Source of the DNA: Acetobacter cerevisiae | Lineage (GTDB): Bacteria; Pseudomonadota; Alphaproteobacteria; Acetobacterales; Acetobacteraceae | Assembly: GCF_001580535.1 (NCBI RefSeq) | Contig: NZ_LHZA01000136.1 | Coordinates: forward strand, 1 to 44,453 | DNA length: 44,453 nucleotides | Direction: 5' to 3' | Shown here: positions 33,409 through 41,704 of the stretch, one piece after another | Position numbering within the stretch: position 1 is the first letter of the stretch | How the letters are laid out: each line of letters starts with the position of its first letter | Notes under the pieces: generated by a model | Told to the model about the DNA's origin: nothing | Seen by the model: the letters and a program-made list of their open reading frames with translations, nothing else | Database searches by the model: none | Made by a program: the position numbers and the translations under genes

Positions 33409-34430
33409 TGCCGCGGACGTCCAACAAACCCGCACATAACAGACGCTGGGCCCACTGGTTTGCAGGCTGTGCCACCTTCCTGCTGGGAGCGTTTGGCACA
33501 CCGGCTCTCTATTATTCCACGTTGGAGCCGGATGCACTACGGCTGGGGCTGACCTGCCTGTTTCCGCTGGTTCTGGGCGCAGCGTTCTTCCTGCGCACGC
33601 ACCAGACGGCCCGGCTGGCGCTGGCTGGCGTGAGTGCCGCGTTTGCCGTCTGGTATGTGACGGACCCACCGAAAAACAACCGGGACTGGGCCGGAGAATA
33701 TGCGGTGCCAGCCAGTGTTTCACTGGAGGGGCGGACAGTACATCTGCACCACGTCCGCAACTTCATCTACAAAACACCCAGCGACTATACACCCCGCTAT
33801 TATGATGCGGATTATGCGCTGGATGACCTCTCTTCCGTCGATCTGGTTACGTCCTACTGGGCAGGGGAAAGCATTGCGCATGTCTTCCTCAGCTTCGGCT
33901 TCAGGGACGGGCGGCATGTGGCGATGTCCATTGAAACGCGCCGCCAGAAAAAGTTTCCCTATTCCGCCATTGCCGGCTTCTTCCACCATTATGAACTGTT
34001 TTACGTTGTGGCCGATGAGCGGGATCTGATTGGTGTGCGGACAGACGTACGCAAGGAACGTGTCTATCTGTATCGGCTCCTTCTCTCACCAGCAGCCAGA
34101 GAACGCCTGTTCAAAAGCTATCTGCAGGAAGTCGATCACCTGTCCCACACGCCGGAGTGGTATAATACCCTCACATCAAACTGCACCACGGGCATTTTGA
34201 CACGCGCGCAGGCCAGCTTCCGTTACCGACTGGACTGGCGGATTCTGCTCAGCGGCTATACGGCCTCTCTCGCCTACAAGCTGGGCCTGCTGGATACCCA
34301 TCTGGACTTCCGCACGTTGCATAACCGCAGCCGGATTCAGCGGCCAGAGGGTGCCACGCCCGGCCCGGACTATTCCACTCAAATCCGGCAGACTCTGCCT
34401 CTGGAAACAGATCTGTCTTCCAACAGATAA
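33408..34430 (+). CDS. Lnb-type periplasmic domain (DUF4105) membrane protein
   Basis: A 340-aa protein with three N-terminal hydrophobic segments (about 14-36, 44-60 and 66-84) and a periplasmic DUF4105 domain. Typical blocks are RNFIYKTPSDYTPRYYDADY, HVFLSFGFRDGRHVAMSIE, YELFYVVADERDLIGVR and WYNTLTSNCTTGI; the Cys of NCTT is highly conserved in the family. DUF4105 is now often named the Lnb N-terminal periplasmic domain after a lipoprotein N-acyltransferase, but that function is not shown for this subfamily. It overlaps the lipase-like lipoprotein gene by one base. Confidence 0.82.
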   Translation: MPRTSNKPAHNRRWAHWFAGCATFLLGAFGTPALYYSTLEPDALRLGLTCLFPLVLGAAFFLRTHQTARLALAGVSAAFAVWYVTDPPKNNRDWAGEYAVPASVSLEGRTVHLHHVRNFIYKTPSDYTPRYYDADYALDDLSSVDLVTSYWAGESIAHVFLSFGFRDGRHVAMSIETRRQKKFPYSAIAGFFHHYELFYVVADERDLIGVRTDVRKERVYLYRLLLSPAARERLFKSYLQEVDHLSHTPEWYNTLTSNCTTGILTRAQASFRYRLDWRILLSGYTASLAYKLGLLDTHLDFRTLHNRSRIQRPEGATPGPDYSTQIRQTLPLETDLSSNR

Positions 34431-34580
34431 AGCCGGGAGCCGGATTTCCGGAAAAACGATACCTTTCCGAAACAGGCTATCTTTGAGTGCTGCATCATTC
34501 ATGCCACAATAGCGTCCACCTCATAAGAGTGCTGGCTTCACTTCTGCTGACGGGGCCAGACGTTAAAAGACTGAAGTTGG

Positions 34581-35831
34581 ATGGTGTGCATGAATCAGCC
34601 TGAGTCACGGGACGAAGCCTCTCCAAGTGCCGCCTCTCCGGGCGGTCCTGCTGGCTGGATAGAGCATCGGCTGCCGGTTTTTTCCGCATTCCGTAAGGAA
34701 TATGTGGTCTTCCCCATGCCCCGGAACCTGAACTGGCTGTGGAATTTTGGCGCCATTCTGGTGGTTGTGCTGCTGCTGATGCTGGCAACCGGCACCTTTC
34801 TGGCCATGAACTACACCCCGACCAGTGCCGAGGCTTTCTTTTCAGTTGAAGCCATAGACCGTCAGCTTTCTGGCGGCTGGCTGCTGCGCGGCATGCATAT
34901 GACCGGGGCCAACCTGTTTCTGGCCGCGCTCTATATTCATCTGTTCCGCGGGCTTTATTACGGCTCCTACAAAGCACCGCGGGAAATGCTCTGGCTCAGT
35001 GGCCTTGTGCTGCTGGTCATGGTGATGGCGACAGCATTTGCAGGCTACATCCTGCCGTGGGGCCAGATGTCCTACTGGGGGGCTGACGTCATTACCAAAG
35101 CCGTCGGGGCCGTGCCGGTTATTGGCGGCACGCTGGAACATGTGCTGACCGGCAGTGACCATCTGGGCGACATCTTCCTGCACCGCTTTTTTGTGCTGCA
35201 TTTCCTGATGGCGTTTCTGGTCGTCGCTGTTGTGGGGCTGCACGTGGCCTGCGTGCATGTGACCAAATCCAACAACCCGGTGGGCGTGGAACCCAAAACC
35301 CCAAAAGACACACTTCCCTTCCATCCTTATTACACCAGCAAGGATCTGATCGGGCTGATTGTCTTCGCCATGGTCTTTTGTGCGCTGCTGTTTTTCTGGC
35401 CAGGCCTGCTGACAGAGCCGGACAATTACGCCCCGGCGGACCCACTACACACGCCCGCCAATATTGAGCCGGAATGGTATTTCCTGCCGTTCTACGGGTT
35501 GCTTCAGTCTGTGCCCTCCAAATTTGGCGGGCTTCTGGCGGCAGCAGGCTCCCTGCTTGTGCTGTTTGCCCTGCCCTGGCTGGACCGTTCCCCCGTGCGC
35601 TCCGCCCGCTTCCGCCCAATCTGCCGCCCGGCTCTGCTGGGGCTGGTGATCTCCTTTGTGCTGCTCGCACTGGTGGGCAAGCATCACGCCACCGGGACAT
35701 GGATGCTTATCGGGCGGCTGTCTGCGCTTTACTATTTTGGGTATTTTCTGGTGATCCTGCCGCTGGCCGCACGGTTTGAAAAACCGAGACAGCTCCCCAC
35801 CTCCCTTGCCTCTGCCAAAGGAGATGCCTGA
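34581..35831 (+). CDS. petB: cytochrome b subunit of the bc1 complex
   Basis: A 416-aa inner-membrane cytochrome b. Four haem-ligand His are seen in RGMHMTGANLFLAALYIHL and in HRFFVLHFLMAFLVVAVVGLH. The Qo-site motifs are GYILPWGQMSYWGA (cd1 helix) and EPEWYFLPFYG (PEWY). About eight membrane helices are expected. It moves electrons from ubiquinol across the membrane. The start may be 34581 or ATG 34590. It is the first gene of the operon; its stop overlaps petC (TGATG). The usual alphaproteobacterial order has the Rieske gene first; here it is last. Confidence 0.96.
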   Translation: MVCMNQPESRDEASPSAASPGGPAGWIEHRLPVFSAFRKEYVVFPMPRNLNWLWNFGAILVVVLLLMLATGTFLAMNYTPTSAEAFFSVEAIDRQLSGGWLLRGMHMTGANLFLAALYIHLFRGLYYGSYKAPREMLWLSGLVLLVMVMATAFAGYILPWGQMSYWGADVITKAVGAVPVIGGTLEHVLTGSDHLGDIFLHRFFVLHFLMAFLVVAVVGLHVACVHVTKSNNPVGVEPKTPKDTLPFHPYYTSKDLIGLIVFAMVFCALLFFWPGLLTEPDNYAPADPLHTPANIEPEWYFLPFYGLLQSVPSKFGGLLAAAGSLLVLFALPWLDRSPVRSARFRPICRPALLGLVISFVLLALVGKHHATGTWMLIGRLSALYYFGYFLVILPLAARFEKPRQLPTSLASAKGDA

Positions 35832-36643
35832 TGGTCCGGCTTTCCCTTTCGCGCACAGCAGCATTTGGCACAGCGCTGCTGGCCAGCCTGCCGCTTGTCG
35901 CCCATGCGGCCCCTGCCGCGCTCACTCCGCCTGTGCCGCCGCATCAGAAATGGAGCTTTGACGGGCCCTTAGGCCAGTTCGACCAGAAGAGCCTGCAACG
36001 CGGCTTTGTCGTGTTCAATGAAATCTGTTCGTCCTGCCACGGCATGCGCAGCGTGACGTATAATGACCTCAGCGGGATCGGACTTTCCCAGCAGGCCATC
36101 AGGGATCTGGCGCATGCCAAACAGGTTCCCGGGCCGCTGGACGCCGCAGGCCACCCCACCATGCGCCCCGGCCTGCCAGATGACCATCTGCGCTCCCCCT
36201 TCCCCAGTGAGGCCGCAGCCGCTGCCATGATGGGCGGCGTTGCCCCGCCGGACCAGTCCCGGCTGGCGGCCATTCAGCCCCATGGTGCAGACTGGCTGTA
36301 CGCATTTCTGACCGGCTACCATATGCCACCGCCGCCCGGTGCCCCGGTGGTGCCAGGCAAATTCTACAATGACTGGGCAGACGGGCATCTGGTGGGCATG
36401 CCACCCCCGCTGATGGACGACGCGGTCGAATTTCCGGATGGCACGCCTGCCACCGCCACCCAACAGGCACGGGATGTGACGACCTTTCTGGTCTGGGCCT
36501 CTGACCCGCATCGGAATGACAGGCACCGCACAGGCCTGTATGTTTTTGCCTATCTGAGTGGCCTGCTGGTACTGGCCATTGCCTGGAAGAGAAAAATCTG
36601 GAAACGCGGCACCACCCGGAACGCACAGGACGCAGACGACTGA
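35831..36643 (+). CDS. petC: cytochrome c1 subunit of the bc1 complex
   Basis: A 270-aa membrane-anchored cytochrome. A signal peptide (cut after AHA, about residue 26) is followed by haem motif CSSCH at 66-70. The axial Met is Met190 in [12 protein letters not shown]-terminal anchor (about 236-254) ends in basic residues. It accepts electrons from the Rieske centre and passes them to soluble or membrane cytochrome c. It overlaps both neighbours by one base. Confidence 0.95.
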   Translation: MVRLSLSRTAAFGTALLASLPLVAHAAPAALTPPVPPHQKWSFDGPLGQFDQKSLQRGFVVFNEICSSCHGMRSVTYNDLSGIGLSQQAIRDLAHAKQVPGPLDAAGHPTMRPGLPDDHLRSPFPSEAAAAAMMGGVAPPDQSRLAAIQPHGADWLYAFLTGYHMPPPPGAPVVPGKFYNDWADGHLVGMPPPLMDDAVEFPDGTPATATQQARDVTTFLVWASDPHRNDRHRTGLYVFAYLSGLLVLAIAWKRKIWKRGTTRNAQDADD

Positions 36644-37290
36644 TGACAAACCCCGCAGACAACACCCCACCCAACGGGCAGGATCAGGACAACGGCGCTG
36701 GACGTCGTGATTTTCTTGGTATGGTCACCACGGCTGGCACGGTCACAGGACTGGCAGCCTGCGCCATCCCGTTTGTCGCTAGCCTGAAACCGCAGGACAG
36801 CGCCGCAGCCCATCAGCCGGTGGAAATTGACCTGTCCAAACTGGCACCGGGCCAGCAGATGACGGCCGTATGGCAGGGCAAGCCCATTTTCATTCTGCGC
36901 CGCACGCCGGAAGACCTCGCCAGGCTACAAAGCCCGACCCTGGTGAACGAACTGCGGGACGCACAGTCTGACGCGCTGCAACAACCCACCTACGCCCGCA
37001 ACTGGCACCGCTCACTTGTGCCGGAATATGGTGTGTATGTTGGCATCTGCACGCATCTGGGCTGTGTGCCGGCCTACACGGCCCCGGCCGCAGCACCTGA
37101 CCAGACAGGCCGCTACGCCTGCCCCTGCCATGGCTCGCAGTTTGACCTGGCCGGCCGCGTGTTTAAAGGCGCGCCTGCCCCTTATAATCTGCCGGTCCCC
37201 CCCTATGTCATGCCCACCCCCACAACACTGCGACTGGGTGAGAACCCCAAGGGAGAAAGCTTCGACTTTTCCACCATTGAACAGATCTGA
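36643..37290 (+). CDS. petA: Rieske iron-sulfur subunit of the bc1 complex
   Basis: A 215-aa Rieske protein. A Tat-type signal RRDFLG (21-26) precedes the single membrane anchor. The [2Fe-2S] ligands are Cys136 and His138 in CTHLGC and Cys160 and His163 in CPCHGS; Cys141 and Cys162 form the disulfide. An insert before CPCHGS ([15 protein letters not shown]) is usual for the family. It starts within the petC stop (TGATG) and is the last gene of the operon. Confidence 0.96.
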   Translation: MTNPADNTPPNGQDQDNGAGRRDFLGMVTTAGTVTGLAACAIPFVASLKPQDSAAAHQPVEIDLSKLAPGQQMTAVWQGKPIFILRRTPEDLARLQSPTLVNELRDAQSDALQQPTYARNWHRSLVPEYGVYVGICTHLGCVPAYTAPAAAPDQTGRYACPCHGSQFDLAGRVFKGAPAPYNLPVPPYVMPTPTTLRLGENPKGESFDFSTIEQI

Positions 37291-37370
37291 AAAACACGGC
37301 GTGTTGCCTGATGCCGGCGTTTGGCGGATAAGTCCCTCTCACGCGGCTGGCCATAAAAGGAGCGAAGGCT

Positions 37371-37583
37371 ATGACAAAGACAGAAACATTCATTGTTGAA
37401 GGCATGTCCTGCAATGGCTGCTCCAGCAAACTGAAAAAAGCGCTTGAAGCCCTGAAGGGTATGTCCGAAGCAGACGTGGTTCTGGAAGGTGGCACAGTAA
37501 CCGTGCAGTATGACCCTGCCCTGGTAACGCCTGCCCAGTTTTCTGAAGTGGTGGACGATCTGGGGTTTGATCTGGCCTCCTGA
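37371..37583 (+). CDS. copZ: heavy-metal-associated (CopZ-like) chaperone
   Basis: A 70-aa single HMA domain with metal-binding GMSCNGC (Cys14, Cys17) and the ferredoxin-like beta-alpha-beta pattern. AAGGAG lies about 9 bases upstream. Such proteins carry Cu(I) in the cytosol and pass it to CopA, encoded on the other strand 4 kb away. The Asn between the Cys (CNGC) in place of the common CxHC/CAAC is a minor variation. It precedes the TonB receptor by 50 bp and may share its transcript. Confidence 0.9.
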   Translation: MTKTETFIVEGMSCNGCSSKLKKALEALKGMSEADVVLEGGTVTVQYDPALVTPAQFSEVVDDLGFDLAS

Positions 37584-37633
37584 GTGCCTGCTGACAAAAC
37601 TGTGTCTTTTGCCCTCCTGCCGGGGTGCCCATC

Positions 37634-39964
37634 ATGAAACAGTCTGGCCGTCGCGCGCGTCATTTTGCCAGTGTTTCACAATGCGCTCTGATTTTAAGCG
37701 GGATTCTGACCGGCCTCTGGGCTCCTGTATCTGCCGAAGCAGAAGGCCAGAGGCGTTTGAGTCCTCTGCCCTCATCCCATAAAACCAAACGCATGATGTG
37801 CATCCGGCCCTTGTGCCATCCTATGGTGCACAAAAAAGCACAAACGCCCCCACCCCATACTGTAGCACCACCCATGTGCGCTCCTGCGCCTGCCTCGCCC
37901 GGTCAGGTAGAATGCATGACAGAAGAAAAGATCGAGGTTGTTGGGAGTGGTCATTCCTATACAACGCCGACCGCAGAAGCTTGGGGAAAAACACCTGTTG
38001 CGCTGAAGGATATCCCGCAATCCGTTTCTGTTCTGACACAGCAGCGCATGCAGGATTCCAACATGCTGACCATGACGGACGCCATGCGCCAGATTAACGG
38101 CATCCGCGTTCTGCCCGGCTCGACCGCAAATTCCAATTTCTATTCTCGCGGTTATCAAATGACGACCTCGGTTGACAACACGCCGGGATCCGCTGGCACT
38201 TTGAATAATGCCAGCTTTGATCTTTCAATGTACGATCGGATTGAAGTCTTGCGCGGTTCTGCCGGCCTGCTGCAGGGCGGTGGCTCGCCGGGGGGCGTGG
38301 TCAATCAGGTGACCAAAAAACCCGGTATGGATTTTTCCGTCAATGGTGCGGCGACCGTTGGCAGTTTCAACAATTATCGCGCGGATATTGACCTTTCCAC
38401 CCCCCTGAATGCCTCCAAGACCCTGCGTTTCCGCACGGCGGATCTGTTTCAGGATAATGATTATTTCTATAAATATGCCCATTCGCGCAAATGGCAGGCT
38501 TATGGTGCGCTGGAATGGGATATTACACCCTCCACTACCTTTATTGTCTCACACGCCGCCCAGCAGCAGGATATTACGGCTCCTTATTACGGGCTGCCTG
38601 TCACGACAGAAAAGACCCTCTGGTATGGAGGCCGCAGTGCCAATCCATCCCAGAAATGGGGATACAGCAATTACATGACGCAGCAGACCATCGCCTCTCT
38701 GTCTCAAAAACTTTGGGGCGACTGGAAACTGACGGCCCGCGGCACCTTTTATGACCAGAGCTACAATACGCTTTATAATGAACCCTGGACGCAGATTGAT
38801 GCGCAGACCGGCACCATGCAGTATCAGGATGCAGGTATTGTCGCTATGCGTGGCACCAACAGCGCACGCTCAGCCGATATTTACGCCAATGGCAGCTTTC
38901 GTTTTCTGAACCGTACCCATTACGCCCTGTTCGGCTTCAATTACAATTCCTACAATCAGGTGACGCGTTACGGCAATATTCTGAGCGATAACATTTATAA
39001 TGGTGTGAACATCAACAACACCAATAGTGTGCCACGCCCTCCCGCAGGCAGTATCAGTTATCAGGAAGACCCGGACGGATATGGCACACGGGATAATGCG
39101 ACCCAGTGGGGCTTTTACGGGCAACTTCGTCTTGAAATTATCAAGAATCTCTCCCTGATTCTTGGTGGGCGCGTCTCACGCTTTTCCGAGCGGATGCGAT
39201 ATATCTCGCCCGGACCGACCAGCAGCTGGCAGCCGGAAGCCAATATTCATGGAGAGCTCACGCCGTATCTGGGCACAGTGTATCAGATCACACCCAACAT
39301 CTCCTGGTACGCCAGCTATTCCAGCATTTTCACACCCTCTGTTGGGAACATGTCCTACCACGGCGGAGGGCTGAAGCCGCAACACGGCAATCAGGTGGAA
39401 ACGGGTTTCAAAGCCGAATATTTCAATGGACGTCTGAATCTTTCAACTGCGCTGTTCAGAATGGAAAACGTCAATCAGCCGGTGCAGGACCCGGACCATT
39501 CCCAGTTTTATATAACAACCGACCCCATCCGCCGTCAGGGCTGGGAAGCGCAGATTGACGGCAACATCCTACCCGACCTTAATGTTTCTCTTGGTTATAC
39601 CTATCTGGATACAAAAGTTTCCAATCCCAGCACCCCGGATTTTGGTGGCGTTTTTTCTCCGCGGCACATGTTTAAATCCTGGGTACACTATACCGTCCCG
39701 CGCGGGCGGCTGCGCACTTTGAGCTTTGGGGTTGGACTGGACGCCAACAGCACTCTGCGCGGCAGCTACCCGACAACAGTGCAGGGCGGATACATGACGC
39801 TGGACAGCATGATCGGCTATCATGTGACACCGCATCTGAAGATCCAGCTGAATGCCAGCAACCTGACAAACCGCTATTATTATGAACGGGCAAGCGGTGT
39901 CTGGCAGTTCAATTTCCCCGCAGCCCCCCGCAGCTTTATGGCCACACTTCGTGCAAACTACTGA
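37634..39964 (+). CDS. TonB-dependent receptor with Cys/His/Met-rich N-terminal segment
   Basis: A 776-aa outer-membrane receptor of the siderophore type. The ATG at 37634 is preferred to an in-frame GTG at 37625. After the signal peptide (about 1-35) comes an unusual stretch of about 60 residues with Cys56, Cys61, Cys82, Cys94, His49, His62, His66, His75 and Met54, 55, 64, 81, 95, rich in Pro. Then a TonB-box-like EEKIEVVGSG, the plug (PQSVSVLTQQRMQD, MYDRIEVLRGSAGLLQGGGSPGGVVN) and the 22-strand barrel ending in a C-terminal aromatic (RANY). The STN domain is absent. The segment could bind metal; with copZ upstream and copA downstream, copper or a copper-loaded chelator is a possible cargo. 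Ferric siderophore uptake remains the default. Confidence 0.88.
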   Translation: MKQSGRRARHFASVSQCALILSGILTGLWAPVSAEAEGQRRLSPLPSSHKTKRMMCIRPLCHPMVHKKAQTPPPHTVAPPMCAPAPASPGQVECMTEEKIEVVGSGHSYTTPTAEAWGKTPVALKDIPQSVSVLTQQRMQDSNMLTMTDAMRQINGIRVLPGSTANSNFYSRGYQMTTSVDNTPGSAGTLNNASFDLSMYDRIEVLRGSAGLLQGGGSPGGVVNQVTKKPGMDFSVNGAATVGSFNNYRADIDLSTPLNASKTLRFRTADLFQDNDYFYKYAHSRKWQAYGALEWDITPSTTFIVSHAAQQQDITAPYYGLPVTTEKTLWYGGRSANPSQKWGYSNYMTQQTIASLSQKLWGDWKLTARGTFYDQSYNTLYNEPWTQIDAQTGTMQYQDAGIVAMRGTNSARSADIYANGSFRFLNRTHYALFGFNYNSYNQVTRYGNILSDNIYNGVNINNTNSVPRPPAGSISYQEDPDGYGTRDNATQWGFYGQLRLEIIKNLSLILGGRVSRFSERMRYISPGPTSSWQPEANIHGELTPYLGTVYQITPNISWYASYSSIFTPSVGNMSYHGGGLKPQHGNQVETGFKAEYFNGRLNLSTALFRMENVNQPVQDPDHSQFYITTDPIRRQGWEAQIDGNILPDLNVSLGYTYLDTKVSNPSTPDFGGVFSPRHMFKSWVHYTVPRGRLRTLSFGVGLDANSTLRGSYPTTVQGGYMTLDSMIGYHVTPHLKIQLNASNLTNRYYYERASGVWQFNFPAAPRSFMATLRANY

Positions 39965-39968
39965 GAAA

Positions 39969-41704
39969 ATGCCCCCTCATTCCCTTTCAGACTGGAAGGT
40001 CATTCTCCCCTACTGGCTTTCAGAAGAAAAATGGCGGGCCTTTGCCATGCTGGGAGGGATTATTGGTCTGTCATTTCTCTATGTCCGCACGGCAGTGTGG
40101 TTTGGAAAATGGAACCAGTCCTTTTTTGATGCCATGTTTGCGTTTCGCGCGCAGGACTGCCTTTCCCTGCTGCCATCTTATCTTCTTATGGCCACTCTTT
40201 CTTCTGCCATTTATGTTTTTCAGGTTTATCTGACACAGGTTTTATCCATGCGCTGGCGGCTGTGGAATACACGTGTCTATCTGCGCCAGTATCTTTCAAA
40301 CGAGACCTATTACCGGCTGGAGCATGGCCAGGAACAGGCAGACAACCCGGACCAGCGTATTGCGGACGATCTGTCTCAAATGACAATCTGGACGCTCAAG
40401 CTGGGACTGGACGCCATTCAGGCTGTGACCACCCTAATCTCTTTTTCCATCGTGCTGTGGGACATGGCGGCACACTGTCCTTCAGCTGGCATGGCCATGC
40501 CATTCATATTCCCGGCTATCTGTTTCTCGGCACTGTTCTGGCAACCCTGTTTACGTCTTTAGTGCTGGAACGGTTTGGTGGCCCGCTGGTGGGCGCCAAT
40601 TACCGTCAGCAGCATTATGACGCGGACCTGCGTGCAGGCCTGATGGACGTGCGCCGCAACTCTGAACAAATTGCCTTTTATGGTGGAGAGGAAGCCGAAA
40701 ACCTACGTTTTTCACGCTATCTTGCGCATATTGCTACTAACTGGCGCAGCGTTGTGACCTACACATGGCGCGCTAATTTCATTACCAATTTTTTTCATGA
40801 AACAGCGTCCTGCCTGCTCTGGGTTATGCTCATCCCCAAACTTCTGGCTCATACGCTGACAGTCGGCCTATATTCCCGCACCAATGCCGCCTTCATGCAG
40901 GCCCGCAACAGCCTGCAATGGTTTATTGATAACTACACGGACCTCGCCACATTGCGCTCCATCCTGCAACGTCTGAACGAGTTTGAACGCATTGTGAGGC
41001 ATCCTTTTGAAAAAGGGATTACCCGCCACACGCTCTCTTCCGGGGATGTGCAGATTGAAAATCTTGTCCTCAAACGGCCGGACGGTTCTGTTCTGACCAG
41101 CCTGCCCAACCTGACTCTGTACACTGGCGAACGCTGGATGATCAGCGGCCCGTCTGGTGTTGGTAAAAGCACGCTCCTGCGTGCGCTGGCGGGTTTGTGG
41201 GGCTATGGCAGTGGCACACTTGCCTTTGACACACAGCATGCCATGTTTGTCCCGCAGCGGCCTTATGTGCCCGATGGTACGTCTCTCCGGCAGGTTCTCA
41301 GCTACCCGGCCACACCGGACCATTATGACACGCAGGCTTATGAGAGCGTTCTGAAAAGTGTCAATTTGGCATGCTATATTTCTCGCCTTGATGACGTTGC
41401 AGACTGGAGCCAGATTTTCTCCCCCGGTGAGGAACAGCGCCTTGCCATCGCCCGCGTGCTGCTCTTCCGCCCGCGTGTGGTATTTCTGGATGAAGCAACA
41501 TCGGCGCTGGATGAAGAGAATGAAACCCTGCTTTATAGTGTGCTGACAATACACCTTCCGCAGGCCACACTTGTCAGTGTGGCGCACCACGCCAACCTGC
41601 GCCGCTTCCATCAGCACGAAATTCTGCTGTCCCCAAAAGGCGCACTCGTTCAGACTATCAGCGAGACTGCGGCCGCCAGCGGTTCAGCAACAGCGAGTTA
41701 CTGA
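39969..41704 (+). pseudogene. YddA-type ABC transporter, split by a one-base frameshift
   Basis: It encodes a fused ABC_membrane_2 plus ATPase protein. Frame A (39969-40562) holds the start LPYWLSEEKWRAFAMLGG, QVLSMRWRLWNTRVYLRQYL and DNPDQRIADDL. Frame B continues from about 40469 with GTLSFSWHGHAIHIPGYL, then Walker A GPSGVGKST, signature FSPGEEQRLAIARVLL and Walker B VVFLDEATSALDE, to 41704. The join at 40467-40471 (gcggc) is explained by loss of one G from gcgggc, giving LWDMAGTLSF. Each half alone would be non-functional. All ATPase motifs are intact, so the lesion is recent, a sequencing error, or bypassed. It starts 4 bp after the TonB receptor. Relatives export or import peptides and siderophore-like compounds. 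The 3' end overlaps copA by 47 bp. Confidence 0.85.
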
